Shown here: piece after piece, positions 25,521-34,118 of the stretch
Position numbering within the stretch: position 1 is the stretch's first letter
Layout: every line of letters begins with the position of its first letter
Assembly (NCBI RefSeq): GCF_000380965.1
Contig: NZ_KB905560.1
Coordinates: forward strand, 35,091-99,090
Reading direction: 5' to 3'
Source of the DNA: Paenibacillus ginsengihumi DSM 21568
Lineage (GTDB): Bacteria > Bacillota > Bacilli > Paenibacillales > NBRC-103111
Length of the DNA: 64,000 nt
Translations under genes and position numbers: made by a program
Notes under the pieces: model-generated
Databases searched by the model: none
What the model saw: the letters and a program-made list of their open reading frames with translations, nothing else
What the model was told of the DNA's origin: nothing

Positions 25521-25721
25521 AGCAAATGTTGTATTTTGTACAACAAAAACGGGGAAATAACCCGCACTCGCGGCTCAATGTTGTAAAAAGTGCAACATTT
25601 CGGGCGATGTTTCTCGGTTTGAAGCCGATCTCGCCCAAATTGTTGCACAAAATACAACACTCCCCTTCCTCTGGTGCGAAGAGACCGGAAAATGTTGCAT
25701 TTTTTGCAGGATTTGTCGCCT
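25521..25721 (+). repeat. Interspersed repeat R3, copy 1 (201 bp, palindrome-rich)
   Basis: The element opens AGCAAATG and TGTTGTATTTTGTACAACA, a perfect 7-5-7 inverted repeat. Further TGTTGTA/TGCAACA, TGTTGCA/TACAACA and TGTTGCA motifs follow, and it closes GATTTGTCGCCT. The second copy (35794-35994) has the same 201-base length and high identity. In an otherwise gene-free 820-base spacer (25144-25961) it may be a protein-binding array or small non-autonomous element. Confidence 0.85.
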
Positions 25722-25847
25722 CAATGTGTCCGGGGAGGACGTACAACCTGATGAACGGGGAGCGGATCGCCTTATGTGCCGGGAAGGAAGCGCGCTAACG
25801 CGGAATTTGGGGGCTGTCGGCGGAGTATCCCTGTCGCAGTCCGACGA

Positions 25848-25912
25848 ATCCGTCGGCGAATTTTCAGTGCCGAGGGCGATGTCCGATGATGAAGAAATCG
25901 CTTGTCACAGGC
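25848..25912 (+). repeat. Interspersed repeat R4, copy B
   Basis: CGTCGGCGAATTTTCAGTGC, GATGTCCGATGATGAAG and TCGCTTGTCACAGGC resemble the R4 copies at 19688, 37225 and 37306. Confidence 0.6.
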
Positions 25913-25961
25913 AGCAAATGAATCACGATCATGATTATGCAATAGAAAGGCGCAACCGACG

Positions 25962-27665
25962 ATGACGATGGAATCGACGCAGCATGAACGGAACGAAATG
26001 CCGCAGTATGAGCGGCACGAATCGACGCAGCATGAACGGAACGAATTGCCGCAGGCTGCCCGGGGGCCATTGACGGCGAAGCTGTGGAATATTGAAATCG
26101 CCGCTTGGAGCGGGGGCGCTCAACCGGTTCAGCAGCTGACGACGTCGCATGTCCTCATTGTTCCGCTGACTGGCGAAGGAACTCTGGAATTGGGAGAGCG
26201 GCGGCGCCGTCTATACCCGGATACGGCTTACCTATGCCTGCCGGAGAGCACCTTCGCAATCGCTGCAGGAGCAGTGTCCGGGCTTTCCGTCGCCATCGTC
26301 CGTTTCGGGTTGTTTCGGGCCTGCGACTGCGACCGCGACCGCGGCAGCGGCCAGCTGGCGGCTGCCGTCGGCGACGACCTGCTGCCGGAGGGGGCGTATC
26401 CGCTCGCCCCGGCGGGCAGGCTAGCCCAGAGGTGCCGCAGCTTGCATGAGCTGTGGTGCAGCGGCGATGCGCTGAAGCGTTGGCGGGCCGAGCTCGATTT
26501 TCAGAATTGGCTGTACGAAATGGCTATGCGGCGCGGCGGCCGTTGCAAGGACGATACGCGGGCGGCGCTCGAAAGAGCGAAAATATACATTGAAGAACAT
26601 TTCAGCGAAGAGCTGACGATCGACCGGCTGGCGGAAATCGCCGGACTGAGCGCGAAATATTTTGTCGACATATTTAAAAAAACGTACGGCGTCAGCGCCC
26701 ACGATTATTTGACGCAAATCCGCATCGATCAGGCGAAGCGGCTTATGCTGCGCGGAGATCTGCTGCTGCGCGACGTCGCTCACGAGGTCGGTTACGACGA
26801 CGAATATTATTTCAGCCGCAGGTTCAAGAAGACGGTCGGCATAGCGCCGTCGGCGTTCGTAAAGAAAAGGAAGCGGAAAATTGCGGCCTACGGTCCGACA
26901 TCGCTGCTCGGCTACTTGCTGCCGCTGCATATCGTCCCGTATGCGGCGCCGCTTCATCCGAAATGGTCACGCTATTATCTCGATGCCGTCGGAGCGGAAA
27001 TTCCCGTTCATCTGGACGGATTTCGGCAAAATTATCGCTGGGCGGACAATTTGGACAAGCTGGCATCGGCCAGGCCGGAGCTCATTATTTGCCCGGCCGG
27101 ATTGGATGCGCGGGAGATCAGCCGGCTGAAGGAAATTGCCGACGTATTCGAGCTGCCGGAAGAGCGGCTGGGCTGGCGGCGGCAGCTGCTCGACCTCGCG
27201 GCGCTGCTTGATGTACAGGCGGAGGCGGAGGGGTGGATCGCGGCGTGCGAGCGCCGGGCGTCCGAGATCCGCGAGCGTATCGCATGGCCCTGCAGCGAAA
27301 CCGTGCTTGCCGCGCGGCTGCACAAGTCGCAGCTGTTTGCCGGCTGCGGCAGAGGGATGGCCGAAGTGCTGCATGACCTGCTCGGTTTTCTTTCGCCCTA
27401 TCCGGAAGCGCAGGAGCCGTACAGCTTTCCCATCACGCCCGAGCAGCTGGACGCCGCGGGCGCCGGCCGGGTCCTGCTGACCGTCTGCCAGGAATCGGAG
27501 ACGCTGGCAAGCTGGCAACGGCTGCGCCAATCCCCGCAATGGCTGTCGCTGAAGGTAGTGCGGGACGACAGGGTGATCCTGGTCGCCTCGGAGCCGTGGC
27601 GGGAATATTCACCGGTCGCAATCGATCGGATGCTGGAGGATGCCCGGCGCATCTTTTCCGGATAA
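25962..27665 (+). CDS. AraC-family regulator fused to a siderophore-binding-type domain (Btr-like)
   Basis: This 567-residue cytoplasmic regulator has a cupin-like N-terminal part (about 40-180). Two AraC helix-turn-helix motifs lie at about 205-300 (LTIDRLAEIAGLSAKYFVDI, DVAHEVGYDDEYYFSRRFKK). A C-terminal iron-siderophore periplasmic-binding-type domain occupies about 315-567 (LLGYLLPLHIVPYAAPLHPK, KLASARPELIICPAG). This is the layout of Btr, the bacillibactin-sensing activator of siderophore uptake. The first 30 residues contain a DNA-level duplication (ESTQHERNEMPQ and ESTQHERNELPQ), and the true start could be later. It precedes a Fur-boxed siderophore receptor and siderophore esterase on the same strand, which it probably activates. 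Confidence 0.85.
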   Translation: MTMESTQHERNEMPQYERHESTQHERNELPQAARGPLTAKLWNIEIAAWSGGAQPVQQLTTSHVLIVPLTGEGTLELGERRRRLYPDTAYLCLPESTFAIAAGAVSGLSVAIVRFGLFRACDCDRDRGSGQLAAAVGDDLLPEGAYPLAPAGRLAQRCRSLHELWCSGDALKRWRAELDFQNWLYEMAMRRGGRCKDDTRAALERAKIYIEEHFSEELTIDRLAEIAGLSAKYFVDIFKKTYGVSAHDYLTQIRIDQAKRLMLRGDLLLRDVAHEVGYDDEYYFSRRFKKTVGIAPSAFVKKRKRKIAAYGPTSLLGYLLPLHIVPYAAPLHPKWSRYYLDAVGAEIPVHLDGFRQNYRWADNLDKLASARPELIICPAGLDAREISRLKEIADVFELPEERLGWRRQLLDLAALLDVQAEAEGWIAACERRASEIRERIAWPCSETVLAARLHKSQLFAGCGRGMAEVLHDLLGFLSPYPEAQEPYSFPITPEQLDAAGAGRVLLTVCQESETLASWQRLRQSPQWLSLKVVRDDRVILVASEPWREYSPVAIDRMLEDARRIFSG

Positions 27666-27724
27666 TATCCATCTCCCATCCGGAAAAAGTCCATGGCCGC
27701 AGTCAACAGAGCTCCCTATAATCA

Positions 27725-27743
27725 ATAATGAGAATCATTATCA
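27725..27743. promoter_or_regulatory. Fur box before siderophore-binding lipoprotein gene
   Basis: The 7-1-7 core TGAGAATCATTATCA at 27729-27743 differs from the Bacillus Fur consensus TGATAATNATTATCA at one position. It lies 45 bases before the start of the receptor gene, consistent with iron repression. Confidence 0.85.
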
Positions 27744-27787
27744 CTATAGTTTTTGGCTACGTTGCCGAAAGGAGCTCTAGAAAGACA

Positions 27788-28771
27788 ATGAAAAAAACGA
27801 TGCTGCGTTTGGGGTTAACGATCGCGCTTGCCGGGGCGCTTACGGCTTGCGGGGCTGCCAATCCCGGCAATTCCCCGGCGAGTTCCAGGGGAGGCAATGA
27901 TGCTCCGCCCGCGACCAGCGAGGAGGCAAAGACGAGAACGGTCTCCTATTTGGGGAAGGAATACGAGCTTCCGGCCAAGACGGAGCGGATCGTCATTGCG
28001 GGAGCCGTGGAGGCGATGGAGGATTCGATCGTGCTCGGGATCAAGCCTGTCGGAGCGATCTCGTACTCCGGTAAATTCCCGCCGCTGTTCGCTTCCATTA
28101 CGGAGAATGCCGAGCCGATCGGGGAGAAGACCGAGCCGAGCGTCGAGAAGATTTTGTCGCTGCAGCCGGATGTCATTATCGGCTCGACGAAATTCAAGCC
28201 TGAAGTGATGGAGAAGCTGAGCAAGATCGCTCCGACCATCCCGTATTCTCATATTGCGACAGACTGGGAGAGCAATTTGAAGCTGCTGGGCGAACTGAGC
28301 GGCAAACAGCAGCAGGCCGAACAAGCCATTGCGCAATACAAGGCGGATTTGGAGACAGCCAAGACGAAGCTGGGCGGCAAGCAAAAGGACAAGAAGGTGC
28401 TGGCGGTGCGCATCCGTTCCGGTCAAATCTACATTTACCCCGAATCCGTCTTCTTCAACCCGGTGCTGTACCAGGATCTAGGGTTCGCGGTGCCTGACGA
28501 GGTGAAAGGAGCCAAAGCGCAGGAGCTGTTGTCGGCAGAGAGGTTCGCGGAGATGAATCCGGATTATTTGTTCGTTCAGTTCTCGGCGGACGAGAACAAG
28601 GATAAGCCGGAGGCGCTGAAGGAGATGCTGAACCATCCGGTTCTGAAAAACGTGAATGCGTTCAAGAACGGAGCGGTATATGACAATGTCGTCGATCCGC
28701 TCGCTCAAGGCGGGACGGCTTACAGCAAAATCGAGTTTCTGAAAGCCGTAGTCGATAAATTGGCCGAGTAG
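27788..28771 (+). CDS. Iron-siderophore ABC transporter substrate-binding lipoprotein
   Basis: This 327-residue lipoprotein has the signal peptide MKKTMLRLGLTIALAGALTACG with lipobox LTAC. The mature part is a class III binding protein (FepB/FhuD/FeuA type): RTVSYLGKEYELPAKTERIV, then two lobes joined by a long helix (AEQAIAQYKADLETAKTKL). It is anchored outside the membrane and captures a ferric siderophore, probably catecholate given the neighbouring esterase and Btr-like regulator. No permease or ATPase genes are adjacent, so it must use a system encoded elsewhere or the one at 58-60 kb. Start ATG at 27788; an earlier in-frame ATG at 27728 lies in the Fur box and is rejected. Confidence 0.85.
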   Translation: MKKTMLRLGLTIALAGALTACGAANPGNSPASSRGGNDAPPATSEEAKTRTVSYLGKEYELPAKTERIVIAGAVEAMEDSIVLGIKPVGAISYSGKFPPLFASITENAEPIGEKTEPSVEKILSLQPDVIIGSTKFKPEVMEKLSKIAPTIPYSHIATDWESNLKLLGELSGKQQQAEQAIAQYKADLETAKTKLGGKQKDKKVLAVRIRSGQIYIYPESVFFNPVLYQDLGFAVPDEVKGAKAQELLSAERFAEMNPDYLFVQFSADENKDKPEALKEMLNHPVLKNVNAFKNGAVYDNVVDPLAQGGTAYSKIEFLKAVVDKLAE

Positions 28772-28890
28772 CCGATCCTTTTTTAAATTGAACGGAACAG
28801 TATGGAAATAAGATAACGAGGGTCTGCACGATTGATTTGCCGAATGCCCATTGTGAATGGCGCAAGGACGAGAGGAGACTTCATAACCCG

Positions 28891-30486
28891 ATGAACAAGC
28901 TGCAGCGAATCCATGCGGGAGGACGGGAGCTCGCCGTCTTCCTGCCCCCGTCCTATTCCGCGCAGGAACGGCGTTATCCGGTCGCCTACGTGCAGGACGG
29001 CGGCCAGCTGATTGCCCCATGCGTCAACTACCTGGAGCACCTTATGATACAGGGCATGCTGCCGGAAGTGATCCTGGTCGGCATCGAGCCTCGCAACAGG
29101 CTGGAGGAATATACGCCATGGCCGGCGGAGCCGCTGGGCAGCGGCAAGCCGGCCTTTGCCGGTCATGGGCGGGCCTATGTCGACGACATCGCGGATACGC
29201 TCAAGCCGCTGATTGACGAGCGGTACCGCACGATGCCGGAAGCGGAGCACACCGCCATGATCGGCGGCTCGCTCGGCGGGCTGATCTCGCTGTTCGCCGG
29301 CTACTGGCGGGCCGGAACGTTCGGCCGTATCGGACTGCTGTCCGCTTCCTTCTGGTTCGAGGGTGCGATGGATTATATCAGGGAACGGGAGGCTCCCGAC
29401 AGCCGGCTGCGAATCTTTATGTCGGTCGGAAGCTGCGAAGGCATGTACAAGCGCAATGCGCAAAAGAATATGGCGCGCTACGCGCAGGAAGCCTGTACCA
29501 TCTGGCTGGGCAAAGGCTTTCCGACCGCCCGGCTGCAGTTCGTGCTGGAGGAAGGCGGAACCCACGACATGCTGTTCATGGCGAAGCAGCTGCCCGCAGC
29601 GCTGCGGTGGCTGTTTGCACCGTCCGGGGAGGCGGCCGGTTGTCGGGCGGCTCATAGCGGAGCGTTCGCGGAGGAAAGCTATCGGCTGCCGGGAACGAGG
29701 CAGCTGACCATGCGCGCCAGACGGACGGGGCGCGAGTACCGCATTTTCGTATCGGTACCGGCCGCGGCGCCTCCCGAGAACGGGTACCCGGTATTGTACG
29801 CACTCGACGGCAATGCGACGTTCGCCTCATTGGCCGAAGCGGTGCGGCTGCAGTCGCGCCGTCCGCGCGGCGGCTGTCCGCCGACGGTCATCGTCGGCAT
29901 CGGCTACGATTCCGAGGAGCCGTTCGTCTCGTCCAGGCGGTTTTTCGATTATACGGAGCCGGCCGAGGAGGACAAGCTTCCGCCGCGGCCCGACGGCTCG
30001 CCATGGCCCGAGACCGGAGGCGTGGAGCCATTTCTTCTGTTTATCGAAGAAGAGGTGAAGCCTGCGATCGAACGGCTCTGTCTGATCGACCGTCAGCGGC
30101 AGTCGCTGTTCGGCCATTCGCTAGGGGGCTTGTTCGCGTTGTACGTCCTGTTCGTCCGGCCTGCCGCTTTCCGCTGTTATATCGCAGGAAGCCCGTCCGT
30201 CTGGTGGAACGATTTCAGCTTGCTGAACCGCTGGCCGCTTCTTCGGGACAAGCTGGAGCGCGGCGAGGCGGAAGCGGCTGTTCTGATCGGCTACGGCGCG
30301 GAGGAGAAGCCGTCCATTACGCAAGGCGCCGAGCGCATGCGCCAGCTGCTGGAGCCATACCAAGGGCGAGGCCTGCGGCTGGAATGCCGCGCGTTCGAGG
30401 AAGAGGGGCATGTATCGGTCATTCCGCCGCTCATCAGCTGCATGCTGCGCTTTATCGCCCGGGAGACATCACCACCATCGGACTGA
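28891..30486 (+). CDS. Tandem two-domain siderophore esterase (Fes/IroE/BesA-like)
   Basis: This 531-residue protein contains two esterase-D type alpha/beta hydrolase domains in one chain. Domain 1 (about 1-250) has the nucleophile elbow GGSLGG with Ser127 and a late GTHDMLF His. Domain 2 (about 265-531) has GHSLGG with Ser410, a WPETGGVEPFLLFIEEE segment as in IroE/BesA, and a C-terminal EEEGHVSV His. Relatives hydrolyse the trilactone of enterobactin or bacillibactin to free iron in the cytoplasm. Each domain alone is the usual length of the family, so this looks like a fusion. Start ATG 28891 follows GAGAGGAG, somewhat distant. It lies 119 bases after the receptor gene and is probably co-regulated by iron. 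Confidence 0.8.
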   Translation: MNKLQRIHAGGRELAVFLPPSYSAQERRYPVAYVQDGGQLIAPCVNYLEHLMIQGMLPEVILVGIEPRNRLEEYTPWPAEPLGSGKPAFAGHGRAYVDDIADTLKPLIDERYRTMPEAEHTAMIGGSLGGLISLFAGYWRAGTFGRIGLLSASFWFEGAMDYIREREAPDSRLRIFMSVGSCEGMYKRNAQKNMARYAQEACTIWLGKGFPTARLQFVLEEGGTHDMLFMAKQLPAALRWLFAPSGEAAGCRAAHSGAFAEESYRLPGTRQLTMRARRTGREYRIFVSVPAAAPPENGYPVLYALDGNATFASLAEAVRLQSRRPRGGCPPTVIVGIGYDSEEPFVSSRRFFDYTEPAEEDKLPPRPDGSPWPETGGVEPFLLFIEEEVKPAIERLCLIDRQRQSLFGHSLGGLFALYVLFVRPAAFRCYIAGSPSVWWNDFSLLNRWPLLRDKLERGEAEAAVLIGYGAEEKPSITQGAERMRQLLEPYQGRGLRLECRAFEEEGHVSVIPPLISCMLRFIARETSPPSD

Positions 30487-30664
30487 AGCGCTGCCGCCGC
30501 AAAGACAGCGTTGATTTTCCGGCCGTCGCTATCCGTACTGTGTCCGCCCGACAATGGACGTAAGACCGCTGTCATCCGCTCAGGGCCCGCCGTTGCGGCA
30601 GGCGAGGGCGCAGTATCGACCGGGGGCGAATCGATCCGGCATGCAGAGCGGGGCTCCGATAAGG

Positions 30665-30670
30665 TATAAT
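30665..30670 (+). promoter_or_regulatory. -10 box of the AraC regulator gene
   Basis: A perfect TATAAT. The best -35 at 17 bases is TGCAGA (30642-30647), which is poor, so activation may be needed. The start point would be near 30677. Confidence 0.5.
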
Positions 30671-30704
30671 AGGGAGACCAAGGCGGCATACCCGCTGGAT
30701 TTTC

Positions 30705-31526
30705 ATGTCAAAGGGCGTGCATCCTGTGAACGGCATCTATCTTTACGAAGACAAGCATCGGGAAAGCTACGCGCTTGAGCTTCACCACCATCTGTACGGA
30801 CAGCTGCTGTATGTGCTCGAAGGCAGGGGCAGCATCGTGCTGGAAGGCCGGAAAGAAGCGCTGGAGCAGGACCATGCTGTGCTCATTCTGCCCTACGCCG
30901 ACCATGCGGTGTCTTCGGATTCGCATCTTACGCTGCTCGTGCTGGCGTTTGACGAGAAGCTGCTTCAGACAAGCGGCCGGGAGGCGGTGGACAGGCCGCT
31001 GTTTGCGGCATCGGCGCTGCTCCGCCTGAACCCGTTCAACGCCAGCGAGCTGCGGCTCTTGCTGCGCAAGCTGCTGCACGAGCAACGGCAGAGGGATGAC
31101 ATGAGCGACTGGGCCATGTCCATTTATATTCAGGAGATTTTTTTGCTGCTCGCCAGAGCCAGGCAGGCAGCCCAGGTGACAGACGCCAACGGGCTGAGAG
31201 CGGAGAAAATACGCAGCTACATCGACCGGCACTACTACGAGCCGCTGACGGCCGAGGAGCTTGCTTACAAGCTCGGCGTCAGCAGCCGCCATGCCAACAA
31301 TATTTTCAAGGAGCAGTACCAGATGACTCCGATGCAGTATTTGACCGAGGTGCGGCTCGGCATCGCCAAAAAGCTGCTCGCGGAGACGGACAAAGATATC
31401 GTCTCGGTCTGCTTCGAGGTCGGGTACGAATCGCTGCCGACCTTTTACCGCGCGTTCAAAAACGGCGTCCAGCTCTCGCCGAACAAGTACCGCCAGCTGC
31501 ACCGCGAAGCGTCTGCGCCAGGCTGA
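30705..31526 (+). CDS. AraC-family transcriptional regulator
   Basis: This 273-residue protein has an N-terminal cupin sensor (LELHHHLYGQLLYVLEGRGSI). The C-terminal AraC DNA-binding domain has two helix-turn-helix motifs (LTAEELAYKLGVSSRHANNI, SVCFEVGYESLPTFYRAFKN). Such proteins activate sugar or stress operons. Translation may start at ATG 30705 or at GTG 30726, which has AAAGGGCG upstream and is the better ribosome site. It lies between the siderophore genes and the DUF993 operon and is separated from the latter by a terminator at 31616. It may regulate either one; the downstream sugar operon is the likelier target. Confidence 0.8.
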   Translation: MSKGVHPVNGIYLYEDKHRESYALELHHHLYGQLLYVLEGRGSIVLEGRKEALEQDHAVLILPYADHAVSSDSHLTLLVLAFDEKLLQTSGREAVDRPLFAASALLRLNPFNASELRLLLRKLLHEQRQRDDMSDWAMSIYIQEIFLLLARARQAAQVTDANGLRAEKIRSYIDRHYYEPLTAEELAYKLGVSSRHANNIFKEQYQMTPMQYLTEVRLGIAKKLLAETDKDIVSVCFEVGYESLPTFYRAFKNGVQLSPNKYRQLHREASAPG

Positions 31527-31615
31527 GGCAGGCCGCTGTCAAAATCGAAAGCAACAGACAAAATAAGACCCCTCAAGGCACGCCGCGAAAACAGTTCCGA
31601 AATTGAGAATCGCTG

Positions 31616-31644
31616 CCCGATCTGCTAAGACAGACGGGTTTTTT
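31616..31644 (+). terminator. Intrinsic terminator after the AraC gene
   Basis: CCCG-A-TCTG, loop CTAAGA, CAGA-CGGG, then six T residues. The stem is 8 base pairs with one bulged A. Confidence 0.8.
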
Positions 31645-31650
31645 GTCGTT

Positions 31651-31669
31651 TACAATGAAAGCGTTACGA
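31651..31669 (+). promoter_or_regulatory. -10-like box joined to a cre-like site before the DUF993 operon
   Basis: TACAAT (31651-31656) overlaps TGAAAGCGTTACGA (31656-31669), which agrees with the cre consensus at about 12 of 14 positions. The 13-mer TACAATGAAAGCG also occurs at 15617-15629. Catabolite repression is inferred. Confidence 0.35.
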
Positions 31670-31719
31670 AGAAGGCAGCAGCATTCGATATTCATTCATG
31701 AGCAGGGAGTGGGCGCAAA

Positions 31720-32871
31720 ATGGCAATTCACGAAATCGGCATTATTATGAACGGCGTAACGGGACGAATGGGCACGAACCAGCATTTGATCCGTTCCATT
31801 CTGGCAATCCGGGATCAAGGAGGCGTAACGCTTCCGAACGGCGACGCGATCATGCCGGACCCGATCTTGGTCGGCCGCCAGGAGCACAAAGTGAAGGCGT
31901 TGGCCGAGAAGCATGGCGTAGCCCGCTGGAGCACGGATTTGGACGCATGCCTGGCCGACGGGCACAACATCGTCTATTTCGATTCACAGACGACGCAGCT
32001 TCGCGCGGCGAGCATCAAGAAGGCGATTGCCGCAGGGAAGCATATTTATTGCGAAAAGCCGACGGCCGACAGCTTGGCCGAATCGCTGGAGCTGGCTCGC
32101 ATTGCGCGGAAAGCCGGCGTCAAGAACGGCGTCGTGCAGGACAAATTGTTTTTGCCGGGGCTGCTCAAGCTGAAGCGTCTCGTGGACAGCGGATTTTTCG
32201 GACGCATCTTGTCTGTGCGCATGGAGTTCGGCTATTGGGTATTCGAAGGCGACTGGCAGACGGGGCAGCGGCCATCCTGGAACTATCGCGCGGAAGACGG
32301 CGGCGGCATCATCGTCGACATGTTCGCCCACTGGCGCTACGTGCTTGACAACCTGTTCGGCGAAGTCCGCTCCGTATCGTGCCTCGGCATGACGCACATT
32401 CCGGAACGGGTGGACGAACAGGGCAAACCGTACAAGGCGACGGCTGACGATGCGGCTTACGCGACGTTTCTGCTGGACGGCGACATCGTCGTTCAGGCGA
32501 ACTCCTCGTGGACCGTGCGCGTCAACCGCGAAGACCTGCTGACGATCCAGGTCGATGGTACGGAAGGCAGCGCAGTAGCCGGGCTGCGCGACTGCAAGGT
32601 GCAGCATCGCGTCAACACGCCGAAGCCGGTATGGAACCCGGATATTCCGAACCCGCACAAGTTTCTCGAGCAATGGAAGGAAGTTCCGGATAATCAATTG
32701 TTTGACAATGGATTCAAGGTTCAGTGGGAGCTGTTCCTGAAGCATATCGTCACGGATTCCCCGTTCCCGTGGGATTTGCTCGAGGGGGCGAAGGGCACCC
32801 AGCTCGCGGAGCTTGGCTTGCAATCGTGGAAAGAACGGCGCTGGATCGACGTGCCGGAACTTACGCTGTAG
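31720..32871 (+). CDS. Gfo/Idh/MocA family oxidoreductase (DUF993 operon)
   Basis: A 383-residue NAD(P)-dependent dehydrogenase. The N-terminus EIGIIMNGVTGRMGTNQHLI is a modified Rossmann glycine motif (GVTGRMG) that is reminiscent of dihydrodipicolinate reductase-type openings. HIYCEKPTADS carries the EKP motif. GGGIIVDMFAHWRYVLDNLFG replaces the more usual His region. The start follows AGGGAGTGGGCG. It is 13 bases before the DUF993 gene and clearly the first gene of a three-gene operon. It probably oxidises a ring or chain hydroxyl, giving a keto sugar that the aldolase-like and isomerase-like partners process. Substrate is unknown. Confidence 0.8.
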   Translation: MAIHEIGIIMNGVTGRMGTNQHLIRSILAIRDQGGVTLPNGDAIMPDPILVGRQEHKVKALAEKHGVARWSTDLDACLADGHNIVYFDSQTTQLRAASIKKAIAAGKHIYCEKPTADSLAESLELARIARKAGVKNGVVQDKLFLPGLLKLKRLVDSGFFGRILSVRMEFGYWVFEGDWQTGQRPSWNYRAEDGGGIIVDMFAHWRYVLDNLFGEVRSVSCLGMTHIPERVDEQGKPYKATADDAAYATFLLDGDIVVQANSSWTVRVNREDLLTIQVDGTEGSAVAGLRDCKVQHRVNTPKPVWNPDIPNPHKFLEQWKEVPDNQLFDNGFKVQWELFLKHIVTDSPFPWDLLEGAKGTQLAELGLQSWKERRWIDVPELTL

Positions 32872-32884
32872 GAGGAGACGACCG

Positions 32885-34051
32885 ATGAACGCAACGCTGC
32901 AGCTTCCTCGCGCGGGAGGAGCTTTGTACACTTATTCCCCGGGAAATGCGGCCCCGATCGCGCCACCGAAGGGACCGCTCGTCAGCAGGACGGCTTATGC
33001 CGCCGCCCACGTCGTGTGCGACCCGTTCGCCGACGCTGATCCGCTGCACAACGCGCAGATCGATTGGGAGGCGACGCTCGCTTATCGCCGGCACCTTTGG
33101 TCGCTCGGCTTCTCGGTGGCTGAGGCGATGGATACGGCGCAGCGGGGGATGGGGCTCGACTGGGAGCGGGCCAAGGAATTGATCCGCAGGTCCGTAGCGG
33201 ACGCCAAAGCCGTGGGGGGAGGCATCGCCTGCGGTGCCGGGACCGATCATCTGCTGCCGGGCCCGAATGTGACGCTTGAGATGGTGGAAGCGGCGTACGA
33301 GGAGCAGATCTCCTTTGTGGAAGCGCAGGGGGGCCGAATCATTCTGATGGCCAGCCGCGCGCTCGCCGCCTGCGCCAAAAGCCCGGAAGACTACGAGCGG
33401 GTGTACGGCAAGCTGCTCCGCCAAGTGTCCCAGCCGGTCATCCTGCACTGGCTCGGCGACATGTTCGATCCGGCGCTGGCCGGCTATTGGGGCGAAAGCG
33501 ATCTGGACAAGGCGATGGACGTGTGTCTGCGCATCATCCGCGACAATGCGGACAAGGTGGACGGCATCAAAATTTCGCTGCTCGACGCCGACAAGGAAAT
33601 TCAAATGCGCCGTCTGCTGCCCGAAGGCGTCCGTATGTATACCGGCGATGATTTCAACTATCCCGAACTGATTCGCGGCGACGAGCAGGGCTTCAGCCAT
33701 GCGCTGCTCGGCATCTTCGACGCCATCGCGCCGGTTGCGGCGGCGGCGATCGAGGCGATGGACGAGGGAGACCTTGCGCGCTACGACGCGCTGATGGAGC
33801 CGACGGTCGCGCTGTCGCGCCATATTTTTCAGAAGCCGACATACGCCTACAAAACAGGCATCGTCTTCATGGCCTATTTGAACGGTCACCAGAACCACTT
33901 CCGGATGATCGGCGGGGCGGAAGGGGCAAGATCTGCCGTGCATCTGGCCGATCTGTTCGTGCTGGCCGACAAAGCGGGGCTGCTGTCCGATCCGGAGCTG
34001 GCGGTCAAGCGGATGAAGCAGGTGCTGGCGCTGGCCGGTATTTCTTCCTGA
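32885..34051 (+). CDS. DUF993 family protein (DHDPS/aldolase-like TIM barrel)
   Basis: The 388 residues match the DUF993 pattern, distantly related to dihydrodipicolinate synthase-type class I aldolases. Features are VVCDPFADADPLHNAQIDWE, GGGIACGAGTDHLLPG, QPVILHWLGDMFDPALAGYWG, GIKISLLDADKEI (a candidate Schiff-base Lys in GIKIS) and YTGDDFNYPELI. No experimentally settled function is known to me for this family; retro-aldol or dehydration of a keto-sugar acid would fit. The start ATG follows AGGAGGAGACG. It is tightly linked to a dehydrogenase and a TIM-barrel isomerase. Cytoplasmic. Confidence 0.75.
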   Translation: MNATLQLPRAGGALYTYSPGNAAPIAPPKGPLVSRTAYAAAHVVCDPFADADPLHNAQIDWEATLAYRRHLWSLGFSVAEAMDTAQRGMGLDWERAKELIRRSVADAKAVGGGIACGAGTDHLLPGPNVTLEMVEAAYEEQISFVEAQGGRIILMASRALAACAKSPEDYERVYGKLLRQVSQPVILHWLGDMFDPALAGYWGESDLDKAMDVCLRIIRDNADKVDGIKISLLDADKEIQMRRLLPEGVRMYTGDDFNYPELIRGDEQGFSHALLGIFDAIAPVAAAAIEAMDEGDLARYDALMEPTVALSRHIFQKPTYAYKTGIVFMAYLNGHQNHFRMIGGAEGARSAVHLADLFVLADKAGLLSDPELAVKRMKQVLALAGISS

Positions 34052-34118
34052 GACGAAAGACCGAACCGTTCAAGGACAAAAGCAGCATGGCATGATGTCA
34101 TACTCGAGGGGGTAGAAG

